From Corynebacterium mustelae (GTDB lineage: Bacteria > Actinomycetota > Actinomycetes > Mycobacteriales > Mycobacteriaceae), in assembly GCF_001020985.1 (NCBI RefSeq), contig NZ_CP011542.1, forward strand, positions 1,302,001 to 1,366,000: a DNA stretch of 64,000 nt, given 5' to 3'. Each line of letters starts with the position of its first letter. Position 1 is the first letter of the stretch. The notes under the pieces are model-generated. The model was not told where the DNA came from. It worked only from the letters and a program-made list of their open reading frames with translations, and ran no database searches. A program made the position numbers and the translations under genes. Shown here piece by piece: positions 46,800 through 54,556 of the stretch.

Positions 46800-47750
46800 G
46801 TGACTTTTCCACAATCCACCCCTAACCGTTTTGTCGCTGGCGCCATCGACCTAGGGGAGGTGAAAGCTCGTGCCGAGGCACGGGCTCAAGCCGAAGCACA
46901 AGCTAAGGCGACTAGCGGCGGTGAAACGGGGCCGGGAGTTGAACTAGTAGCGACATTGACGATGGATAATGTTGAGGAAGAGTTAATTAAGCGTTCAGCT
47001 CAAGTGCCTGTCATCGTCTTAATTGGCACATCGCGTAGTCCAGACTCTGAACAACTACAAACAGATTTCAGGTTATTGGCACATCAAGCCGGTGGTACCT
47101 TCGTATTTCGATACATTGATGCTGATGCGACGCCTCAAGTGGCCCAAATGTTTGGCATAGCGGGATTGCCTACTGTGGTGGCGTTGGCAGCGGGACAACC
47201 TATCGCAAATTTCGAGGGGGGACAGCCATTAGCTGCGCTACAGCAGTGGGTTGAAGCCGTCGTTGCCGCTGTTGCTGGCCAGCTTCCCGGCTTGTCTGCA
47301 GCATCAACGGAATCCTCCGGTACGACAGGTTCGGCGGAGGATTCCCGCTTCGCGCCTGCGACCGAAAAACTCAATGCCGGTGATTTTTCAGGGGCGATTG
47401 AGGTGTATGAGTCGATTCTTGCTCAAGACCCGAAAAATGCGGAAGCATTAGCTGCACGTGATAATGCACGGCTGTTGATGCGGTTACAGCAGGCTGATCG
47501 CAACACTGATCCGATTGCTGCGGCAGATGCTGAGCCACATAATGTTGAGCGAGTTTTTGCAGCCGCTGACGCGTTGATTGCGGCAGGCGATGCCGAAGCT
47601 GCGTTTAGTCGGTTAGTCGTCGCATTGTCGCAGATTCCCGAAGAGAAACTATTAATTCGGGATCGGTTATTGGAACTATTTGCGCTTTTCGACGCCGCAG
47701 ACGTCCGCGTTCTAAATGCACGCGCGCAAATGGCAAACGCGCTGTTCTAG
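46800..47750 (+). CDS. Thioredoxin-fold / TPR co-chaperone-like protein (CnoX/YbbN type) lacking active-site cysteines
   Basis: 316 residues. An N-terminal Ala/Glu-rich helix (VKARAEARAQAEAQAKA) precedes a thioredoxin-like domain (about 55-155): VPVIVLIGTSRSPDSEQLQ in place of the usual CxxC, then YIDADATPQVAQMFGIAGLPTVVAL with the cis-Pro. The C-terminal half has TPR-like repeats (EKLNAGDFSGAIEVYESILAQDPKNAEALAARDNARLL). The organisation matches CnoX/YbbN holdases, but the redox motif is SRSP, so it cannot act as an oxidoreductase. GTG start with AAAGGAT upstream. Confidence 0.85.
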   Translation: MTFPQSTPNRFVAGAIDLGEVKARAEARAQAEAQAKATSGGETGPGVELVATLTMDNVEEELIKRSAQVPVIVLIGTSRSPDSEQLQTDFRLLAHQAGGTFVFRYIDADATPQVAQMFGIAGLPTVVALAAGQPIANFEGGQPLAALQQWVEAVVAAVAGQLPGLSAASTESSGTTGSAEDSRFAPATEKLNAGDFSGAIEVYESILAQDPKNAEALAARDNARLLMRLQQADRNTDPIAAADAEPHNVERVFAAADALIAAGDAEAAFSRLVVALSQIPEEKLLIRDRLLELFALFDAADVRVLNARAQMANALF

Positions 47751-47761
47751 CGTGGTGCACT

Positions 47762-49351
47762 ATGCGTAACTATATACAAACTTTGGCGGCTTTAACCATC
47801 ATCACGACAAGCGCATCATTACTAACTGCCTGCTCCGCGATTGAACCGGACATCAATCCTTGTGTCGTTCAAGTAAACGGCGAAGAACCTGAAGTGCGGG
47901 TGACACCAGGAATGACCCGCGACGCGGCGGGCTTCCGCATTTTGAAGATGATTTCATCCGGTCTAGTGCATTTAGACTCCGACAATAACGTTGTCATGGA
48001 CTTGGCCAAATCGATCGAAAAAACATCACCAACAACGTACCTTGTCGAATTACAGCCAGGTTTAAAATTTTCTGATGGCTCCCGCATCACCGCCCGAAGT
48101 TTCGTGGATTCGTGGAATTTTATTGTCGCGACGGACGAACTCAACACGGAATTTTTCCAGCCAATCGCAGGTTTTTCTGAAAAAACGCCATCTATGCGGG
48201 GGCTAACGGTAACCAGCGACACAACTTTCAAAATTGAGCTGTCTAAGCCTACCCCGGACTTTTTAGTGCAATTGAGTCATCCGGTGTTTTCTGCTCAACC
48301 TGAATCCGCGTTGAAAGAAGACCAGGTTTTTAATCTGATGCCGACAAGTAGCGGCCCCTATGTGGTAGAAACATGGGTTCGTAACCAGGCGCTGAAGCTA
48401 CGCGTGAATCCGGAATACAAAGGCCCCCGTAAAGCTGTAAATGACGGGGTGACGATGAATTTCTTCATAGGCCGGAAGTTGCCCTTCGAAGAATTGCAGC
48501 GTGGTTCTCTTGACGTTTTCGACAACGTCAATGGGTCTGATATTGAAAAAGCGCGAAAAGATTTTGGCTTCTACGCCAAGCCAGGTGCTGCCGTTTTAGA
48601 ATTGAGCATTCACTCGGAGACGCCGCATTTTCAAGGAATCGAAGGCAAACTGCGTCGTCAAGCGATTTCCTTGAGTATTGATCGAGAAAAAATTGCGAAA
48701 GATACATTGAAAGGTACTTTCGAGCCTGCATATTCATTTGTACCGCCAGGAATCCCTGGGGTTGATGCGTCGATCGGGGTGGAAGGCTACGATCCGGAGC
48801 GGGCCCGGGAACTGTGGGCTCAGGCAGATTTGATTAATCCCTTCGATTTCGAGGTGCCAGTGCATTACAACTGGGATTCTGGCGATAATCGCGCGTGGGG
48901 ACCGGAAGTTGCGCGACAGTTGAAAAATAATTTGGGTATTAATGCTTTCCCCGAACCCGGCTCGGATCATGCGCGATTCCGCTATGACTATCATGACGTA
49001 CGGTTTAACGGTGTTTATCGCACAGGTTGGCGCGCTGATTTCCCGTCAATTCGAAACTATTTGGAAAATAACTATGCTTCTGATGGGGTGTCAAATGATG
49101 CCAAGTACTCGAATGCAGAAGTCGATGACCTGTTAAAACAAGCCGACGCAGCGCAGTCTGAAGATGAAGCAATGGCGTTGTATAACAAGGCGCATGAGTT
49201 AATAGTTGCGGACCTTCCGGCTATACCATTCCTGTTCCCAGTGGTGAATGCAGCGTGGACGACACGAGTTAGTGACGTTGGTTTTGGGTTTGATACGTTG
49301 CCGGAATACCACCGCATTACAATTGATGATAATCAATGTAACAAATCGTAG
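47762..49351 (+). CDS. Peptide/nickel-type ABC transporter substrate-binding lipoprotein (SBP family 5), orphan
   Basis: 529 residues. The signal MRNYIQTLAALTIITTSASLLTAC ends in lipobox LTAC, so the protein is lipid-anchored outside the membrane. The rest is a family 5 solute-binding fold: IEKTSPTTYLVELQPGLKFSDGSRITARSFVDSWNF, LRRQAISLSIDREKIAK and EGYDPERARELWAQAD. It would capture oligopeptides or similar solutes. No permease or ATPase gene is adjacent, so it must work with a remote transporter. ATG 11 bases after the preceding stop, so co-transcription is likely. Confidence 0.87.
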   Translation: MRNYIQTLAALTIITTSASLLTACSAIEPDINPCVVQVNGEEPEVRVTPGMTRDAAGFRILKMISSGLVHLDSDNNVVMDLAKSIEKTSPTTYLVELQPGLKFSDGSRITARSFVDSWNFIVATDELNTEFFQPIAGFSEKTPSMRGLTVTSDTTFKIELSKPTPDFLVQLSHPVFSAQPESALKEDQVFNLMPTSSGPYVVETWVRNQALKLRVNPEYKGPRKAVNDGVTMNFFIGRKLPFEELQRGSLDVFDNVNGSDIEKARKDFGFYAKPGAAVLELSIHSETPHFQGIEGKLRRQAISLSIDREKIAKDTLKGTFEPAYSFVPPGIPGVDASIGVEGYDPERARELWAQADLINPFDFEVPVHYNWDSGDNRAWGPEVARQLKNNLGINAFPEPGSDHARFRYDYHDVRFNGVYRTGWRADFPSIRNYLENNYASDGVSNDAKYSNAEVDDLLKQADAAQSEDEAMALYNKAHELIVADLPAIPFLFPVVNAAWTTRVSDVGFGFDTLPEYHRITIDDNQCNKS

Positions 49352-49953
49352 ATATTTTGCTTTTAAAATATTTGATTGCGGGATTAAAATGCGGTCTCAA
49401 TTAAATATCGACGGAAGTAGATGTTAAAAATATAAATATGACCTAATTGATAGCTTTTCTTTAAATGAGGCATCTTTTGGGGTGAATCCGGCTTGAATGC
49501 TTAGGCTAATTTCAGGACGAGTCTTCATTTCGCATGTGGGAAAAAAAATTTAACAATCATGGTATTTTTCCAGTTAGAAATCGCTTTTTGACAGCGCTGC
49601 GGCGCAGGTGATGTTTCTGTGAGCTGAAAAATATGGCCAGATATGAATTTCCTAAGTGAAAAACCCTAATTAATTTTAGTAAAAATTAAGTAAGCACATT
49701 ATTTTCCCCCAAAGGTAGGTGGCCAATGGTGCGCTTCATTTATGCTATTCTTGCTGGTTGTTTGCATTTTCGCTGGCTGAAGTTTCATAAGGAAAGGTGT
49801 GTAATTTTTAAGATAAATTAAAGATTTTTGCTGTGTTTTTAGCTGATGAATAGAACTCTAGGATGAGAACTGAAATATGCCAGTCTTAAACCTAAATAGG
49901 CATTAATTTCTTTTTAAATCAGCTAGGAAATCAATTAAGGAGGGAGTCCGGGC
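49352..49953. other. 602-bp AT-rich gap upstream of the surface protein gene
   Basis: Markedly more AT-rich than its neighbours. A weak hairpin (ATATTTT/AAAATAT, 49352-49371) follows the SBP stop. A promoter for the surface gene may use TAGGAT at 49859-49864, giving a leader of about 85 bases. A 31-codon frame at 49726-49821 (MVRFIYAILAGCLHFRWLKF...) has an AGGTAGG sequence upstream but is not convincing. No other structure is clear. Confidence 0.45.
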
Positions 49954-51762
49954 ATGTTCCAACGGGCATCCTTAGAAAAAGCGATAGTGGTACTGCTGTC
50001 CGCGATCGCTGTTATTTTTGCGGGTTTCACGGTTCCCCGTGCTACCGCACAGGATAATTTCGCGAATATCACCATCGACAAGGTGACCGTGGAGAAGTCG
50101 CAGCAGCACGGGACTGAGGTGCCCGAATTGCGTCGGTGGGAGTTTGGCAAGTTCAATATTGAATGGAGCGCCCCAACTGGGGTTAAAGAAGGCCAAAAAT
50201 TCACCGTCCGCTATCCTGATGGATTCCACGTGTACTTGGCCGAAAACTTCCCGTTAGTTGATAAAGACAAAGTCCGCGGCGGCACCTGTGTGGTCGATCC
50301 GGATCAGGGACAGATTACTTGTACCTTTGACAAGACCTTCGTTGATCGGGAAAACGTCAAGGGAACTCTTACGACAGAAGTGCAAGCACGGAAGGAAAAG
50401 AATACCGATGAGGTAGAGGCAACTTTGAATGCTGGCATCAAGATCAAGATTGATCTGCCGGGCACTCGGGGAATCATCGAACCAAACCTCCGGATGCGGC
50501 GTGAGTTTTACAAGCAGGGTTGGTATGAGGACGACTTTACAAAAGCCCGCTGGACCATTAATTTCCCAGGCACAATCGCGCCTGATGCCACGATAGATTT
50601 CCAAGACACCCTTGGTGGCGAAATCCAACACACATTTTTCGACCCAACCGTTAAGGGCGCACGCGAGTCGCTTCGGGTATTGGAATATAAGTGCCAACCT
50701 GATAGCAACGACCAGTTCTGTGTAATCCAGGAGGAAGATACCCCTAATGCACAGATCAAGGACATTACTGATCGCGTGCGTAATGCACGGATTGACGCTG
50801 ACCGGTCACTAAAGTTTGAAATTGAAAAACCAGAAGGTGGTTGGAAGGCTGATCACTACTACCGGGTGATCTATTATTCACAGACTGCAACCGGCAAACC
50901 TGCTCCAATTGGTAGCGACGATACTAATATCACCACTAACAACGTGGAGTCTCGTATCTTCGCCAAGAAATCTGATCAACATATTTACCGCACCCAGCGT
51001 TCTTCCGGAACTATCAGCGGCGTGATTGTACACAAGGGCAGCTTCCAGCTGACCAAGAAAGCGGCGCCTGGTTTAAGCGTTCCAGCTGGAACCATGTTTG
51101 AGGTCAAAGCAACCTATTCAAACCCAGGCCGTAAGATCAACGAGTCTGAGGTAGTCAAGGTAGCTGTTGACGGCACTGTTTCAGGTTCTAAGGAACTGCC
51201 AGCGGGTACCATCGTTACTCTTGAAGAAATCAACTTGGACAAGATTCCGGGCGTTAGCTTCGCAGAACCTGTATTTGCTTCGGCAAGTCCAGCCGACAAC
51301 GTCGAGATTTTGGACAATGGCAAGAAGGCACGGTTTGCTATCAAGGGTGAAACTAATGTGGCGATCAGCTTGTTGAACTCGCCAGCAGTTACTGAAACTC
51401 CAAGTACTTCACCTTCAACTACACCATCGACCACTCCGCCGGTACCGCCAACTGTTCCACCAACACCAACTACAACACCTACGACTCCTGAGTCCACGAC
51501 ACCTACGACTCCTGAGTCGACCACACCTACGACTCCTGAGTCGACGACACCTACGACTCCACCAACTCAGCCGCCAGCTGCAGAAGGTTCTTCGAACCGT
51601 AACCTGTGGTGGATAGCACTCGTAGTGCCGATTCTTGCGGGTATGGTCTATGTCATCTACAACGTGATTAAGCGCGTGATCCCAGGCGCACCAGTTCCGC
51701 CACAAGGCCAAGAACCAGTTGCTCCTGCTCAGCCAAACCCGAAGGCTATCCCTAAGAAGTAA
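49954..51762 (+). CDS. Secreted, membrane-anchored surface protein with Ig-like adhesin domains and Pro/Thr stalk
   Basis: 602 residues. Signal peptide about 1-31 (AIVVLLSAIAVIFAGFTVPRATAQD). Residues ~40-345 resemble the Ig-like adhesive domains of SdrC/ClfA-type proteins (RRWEFGKFNIEWSAPTGVKEGQKFTVRYPDGF). Residues ~360-480 look like a SpaA/DUF5979-type beta domain (GSFQLTKKAAPGLSVPAGTMFEVKATY). A Pro/Thr/Ser stalk follows with three TTPTTPES repeats, then a membrane helix (NLWWIALVVPILAGMVYVIYNVI) and a basic, proline-rich tail ending AIPKK. There is no LPXTG, so it is held by the helix, not by sortase. Very strong ribosome site AAGGAGGG. Likely an adhesin, by inference. Confidence 0.83.
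   Translation: MFQRASLEKAIVVLLSAIAVIFAGFTVPRATAQDNFANITIDKVTVEKSQQHGTEVPELRRWEFGKFNIEWSAPTGVKEGQKFTVRYPDGFHVYLAENFPLVDKDKVRGGTCVVDPDQGQITCTFDKTFVDRENVKGTLTTEVQARKEKNTDEVEATLNAGIKIKIDLPGTRGIIEPNLRMRREFYKQGWYEDDFTKARWTINFPGTIAPDATIDFQDTLGGEIQHTFFDPTVKGARESLRVLEYKCQPDSNDQFCVIQEEDTPNAQIKDITDRVRNARIDADRSLKFEIEKPEGGWKADHYYRVIYYSQTATGKPAPIGSDDTNITTNNVESRIFAKKSDQHIYRTQRSSGTISGVIVHKGSFQLTKKAAPGLSVPAGTMFEVKATYSNPGRKINESEVVKVAVDGTVSGSKELPAGTIVTLEEINLDKIPGVSFAEPVFASASPADNVEILDNGKKARFAIKGETNVAISLLNSPAVTETPSTSPSTTPSTTPPVPPTVPPTPTTTPTTPESTTPTTPESTTPTTPESTTPTTPPTQPPAAEGSSNRNLWWIALVVPILAGMVYVIYNVIKRVIPGAPVPPQGQEPVAPAQPNPKAIPKK
51481..51552 (+). repeat. Three 24-bp tandem repeats in the surface-protein stalk
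   Basis: Unit begins ACGACTCCTGAGTC and encodes TTPESTTP; copies at 51481-51504, 51505-51528 and 51529-51552 differ only at two silent positions, followed by a partial unit. Such repeats can change in number and alter stalk length. Confidence 0.9.
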
Positions 51763-51771
51763 CATCTTCTG

Positions 51772-51806
51772 AAAGCGGTGGTGTCGGTATCGTCACCGCC
51801 GCTTTT
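51772..51806 (+). terminator. Terminator A after the surface protein gene
   Basis: AAAGCGGTGGTG (51772-51783) with CACCGCCGCTTT (51794-51805), one internal mismatch, then T. It lies 10 bases past the stop and belongs to a 50-bp direct repeat found again at 52039-52089. Confidence 0.7.
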
Positions 51807-51824
51807 GGCGTCGAAAAGCAAAAG
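51775..51824 (+). repeat. 50-bp direct repeat, copy 1
   Basis: Begins GCGGTGGTG and ends GTCGAAAAGCAAAAG. Copy 2 at 52039-52089 differs by three substitutions and one inserted T. Both contain the terminator hairpin and a GTCGAAAAGC motif. The copies bracket 214 bp of unusual non-coding DNA. Confidence 0.8.
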
Positions 51825-51858
51825 ACCGACATCCGATTACCACGGTTGTCGGTCTTTT
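51820..51858. terminator. Second hairpin after the surface protein gene
   Basis: AAAAGACCGACA (51820-51831) and TGTCGGTCTTTT (51847-51858) form a perfect 12-bp stem with A-run and T-run, usable in both directions. Confidence 0.7.
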
Positions 51859-51940
51859 CTCATCTGATTTACGGACACATTAGTGAGTATGAGTAATTCA
51901 CAACTGCCACGTGGCGGGTAATTGGTGCGTTTCCTAGTGG

Positions 51941-52003
51941 CAACTCGACCTTTTGTGGTTCTGTGACCGGTTTCGCGACCCAGGAGGCGAAAAGGTCGAG
52001 TTG
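51941..52003. repeat. Inverted repeat element (14-bp arms)
   Basis: CAACTCGACCTTTT at 51941-51954 and AAAAGGTCGAGTTG at 51990-52003 are perfect reverse complements around 35 bp. Related half-sequences (CTCGACTTTTGTGG, TTCGACCTTTGTGG, GGTCGAGTTG) occur at 58830-59100, so this is a dispersed element rather than a terminator. Confidence 0.65.
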
Positions 52004-52038
52004 GGGATTGCGTACTGGGCTGGGGCTGGCTGCTAACT

Positions 52039-52089
52039 GCGGTGGTGATGGTATCGTCACCACCGCTTTTTGGCGTCGAAAAGCAAAAG
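52039..52089 (+). repeat. 50-bp direct repeat, copy 2, containing terminator B
   Basis: Near-identical to 51775-51824. Here the hairpin is perfect: GCGGTGGTGA (52039-52048) and TCACCACCGC (52057-52066), loop TGGTATCG, followed by TTTTT (52067-52071). Confidence 0.8.
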
Positions 52090-52122
52090 GCCTGCAACCG
52101 CATACAACGGCTGCAGGCCTTT
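52083..52122 (-). terminator. Terminator of glgB
   Basis: AAAGGCCTGCA (52086-52096) and TGCAGGCCTTT (52112-52122) form an 11-bp stem with an inner CCG/CGG. The minus strand ends in TTTTGCTTTT. It lies 10 bases past the glgB stop. Confidence 0.85.
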
Positions 52123-52131
52123 AGTCGGCTA

Positions 52132-54336
52132 TTAGCTCTCCCAACGGTAGAATTGGGCGCTCATAGCGGGGATATGGAGTGTGATTGAATGCTCGTAGCC
52201 ATCCCAACCGGTATCCCACGCGGCAACCTCTTGCTCTAAAAGGTTGTTTGCGCCTTCGTAGACTCCTGCGTCGGTGTTGAGAATGCACTTCCACATGCCT
52301 GACTCCGGGACACCAAATTTGTAATTCGGATGGCTTGATCCACCGAAGTTAAAGACGCAAAGCATCTTGGAACCGTCGCTTCCGTAACGTACAAACGACA
52401 AAATATTGTTTTGCGCATCGTCGGACTTAGTCCAGCTGAAGCCCTCAGGATTGTTGTCAATGGTGTAAAGCGCAGGTGACTGGGCATACAGCTCGTTGAG
52501 GTCTTTGACTAACTGAGAGATTCCAACATGGTATTCGCCTTCCCAGCCGACCATATCGTCCCAATCAATGCTGCGGGCTTCGCTCCACTCCATGACCTGA
52601 CCAAATTCCTGCCCCTGGAAGAGCAGCTTCTTGCCAGGATGAGCATACATGTAGGCGTAGAGGGCACGCAGGCCAGCGGCCTTATTCCAAGCGTCGCCAG
52701 GCATGCGATCCCACAACGAGCCCTTGCCGTGGACAACTTCGTCGTGGCTAAACGGCAGGCAATAGTTCTCGGAATAGGCATAAACCATGGAGAACGTGAT
52801 GTCGTTGTGATGGTAGCAGCGGTGGATTGGGTCTTTGGAGAAATACACGAGTGTGTCATTCATCCACCCCATGTTCCACTTCAAGTTGAAGCCTAAACCG
52901 TTGAAATCGGTAGGGCTGGTAACACCCGGCCATGAGGTAGATTCTTCGGCGATGGTGAGCACACCCTGATGCAGTTTGTGCACCGTGGCGTTCATCTCTT
53001 GGAGGAATTGCACAGCCTCTAGGTTCTCGCGGCCACCGTATTGGTTTGGTAACCATTCGCCTTCTTTACGGGAATAATCCAGATACAGCATGGATGCGAC
53101 TGCATCCACCCGAAGTCCGTCAATGTGGAATTCTTCCAGCCAGTACAATGCGTTCGCCACGAGGAAATTGCGCACTTCGTTACGGCCGAAATCAAAGACG
53201 TAAGTGCCCCAATCCATCTGCTCGCCGCGCCGCCAATCAGGGTGTTCGTATACGGCTTGGCCGTCGAAGCGTCCCAGAGCGAAATCATCTTTGGGGAAGT
53301 GCGCGGGTACCCAGTCCATGATGACGCCGATGCCTTCAGCATGGAAAGCGTCAATTAGCTGACGTAGTTCGTCGGGGCTGCCCCACCTAGCTGTGGGGGC
53401 GTAGTAACCTGACACCTGATAGCCCCACGATCCACCAAACGGGTGCTCTGCGATCGGCATGAACTCCACGTGGGTGTATCCCATCTCTTTCACGTATGCG
53501 ACTAATTCAGTGGACAGCTCTTTGTAGCCTAAACCTTGCCGCCAGGAACCCAAATGCACCTCATAGATGCTGATAGGGGTGCTCAAATGGTCAGTCTCTG
53601 CCCGGGTGGCTAGCCACTGGTCGTCGTTCCATTCGTAGGTGGAGGTGGTGACGATGGAGCCAGTGCGCGGCGGTTCCTCGGTCCGACGAGCCATCGGGTC
53701 GGCTTTGTCTAAGCGCCATCCTTCCTGGGTGTGGATGGCGAATTTGTACACATCCCCATCGCCCACACCCGGTATGAAGATTTCCCAGACCCCGGATTCG
53801 CCGAGGCTGCGCATTGGATATTGATTAGGATTCCAGCCGCAAAAGTCACCAATGACGGCCACGCCTGCTGCGTTTGGTGCCCAGACTGCAAAACTTGTTC
53901 CGGAAACCGGGCCGAAGTTTTCGGTCTCGATTTCGCGAACATGAGCGCCGAGTACCTCCCATAAACGTTCGTGGCGGCCTTCTCGGATCAAATGGATGTC
54001 GAGTTCGCCGAGAGTAGGCAGGAAGAAATAGGGGTCAAATGTATCAGTGACAGCATCGTTGTCCCAGGTGATGCGAAGACCGTACCCGCCTCCGGAGCCG
54101 CCTTTTTTGATGTATAGCCCAAAAATATCATCACCCAACGGCTCCATTTCGCGGGTTTTGCCGCATTTGGTTACCAATTCGACTTTTTTGGCACCAATCT
54201 GGCGAGTGCGCAATACTGCGTCACCATTGTCAAGTGGGTGCCACCCGTAAACAGAATGTGGGTCGTGGTGGCGGCAGTGGGTCAGCAGCGTGCGGTCGTG
54301 ATTGTTGATACGCAGTGATTCTGATGAGCTGGACAT
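52132..54336 (-). CDS. glgB: 1,4-alpha-glucan branching enzyme
   Basis: 734 residues of GH13; introduces alpha-1,6 branches into glycogen-like glucan. The N-terminal carbohydrate-binding region includes [19 protein letters not shown] and the CBM48 stretch [24 protein letters not shown]. Catalytic motifs: [20 protein letters not shown] (nucleophile Asp), LTIAEEST (acid/base Glu) and [18 protein letters not shown] at 54336 after AAGGAAAC on the minus strand. It follows glgE on the same strand after 220 bp. GlgB and GlgE together build and branch glucan from maltose-1-phosphate. Confidence 0.96.
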   Translation of the reverse strand: MSSSSESLRINNHDRTLLTHCRHHDPHSVYGWHPLDNGDAVLRTRQIGAKKVELVTKCGKTREMEPLGDDIFGLYIKKGGSGGGYGLRITWDNDAVTDTFDPYFFLPTLGELDIHLIREGRHERLWEVLGAHVREIETENFGPVSGTSFAVWAPNAAGVAVIGDFCGWNPNQYPMRSLGESGVWEIFIPGVGDGDVYKFAIHTQEGWRLDKADPMARRTEEPPRTGSIVTTSTYEWNDDQWLATRAETDHLSTPISIYEVHLGSWRQGLGYKELSTELVAYVKEMGYTHVEFMPIAEHPFGGSWGYQVSGYYAPTARWGSPDELRQLIDAFHAEGIGVIMDWVPAHFPKDDFALGRFDGQAVYEHPDWRRGEQMDWGTYVFDFGRNEVRNFLVANALYWLEEFHIDGLRVDAVASMLYLDYSRKEGEWLPNQYGGRENLEAVQFLQEMNATVHKLHQGVLTIAEESTSWPGVTSPTDFNGLGFNLKWNMGWMNDTLVYFSKDPIHRCYHHNDITFSMVYAYSENYCLPFSHDEVVHGKGSLWDRMPGDAWNKAAGLRALYAYMYAHPGKKLLFQGQEFGQVMEWSEARSIDWDDMVGWEGEYHVGISQLVKDLNELYAQSPALYTIDNNPEGFSWTKSDDAQNNILSFVRYGSDGSKMLCVFNFGGSSHPNYKFGVPESGMWKCILNTDAGVYEGANNLLEQEVAAWDTGWDGYEHSITLHIPAMSAQFYRWES

Positions 54337-54556
54337 AACTGAAGTTTCCTTAGACTTTTATTTGGTAACCATCCGGCGGCGTTTGTGGTGTGAAATACAC
54401 CGATATTTCTCACATCTCACGCTACCGGAGTGGACGGTAGTGGACGAATACATATACATCGACCTTAGGGCGTTTACGCTTGTCGACGCCCCACGGTGTG
54501 ACATATAAGACGTTTATGTTGGTTTACGGCGTTGCTGTGTTATGAAGTGATGCTTC

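Noticed and set aside
49726..49821. 31-codon open frame with a hydrophobic N-terminus in the AT-rich gap
   Set aside because: Very short, no conservation evidence, and the upstream AGGTAGG could be chance.
51481..51552. Tandem repeats as a CRISPR-like array
   Set aside because: Units are 24 bp with no spacers and encode an in-frame Thr/Pro stalk.
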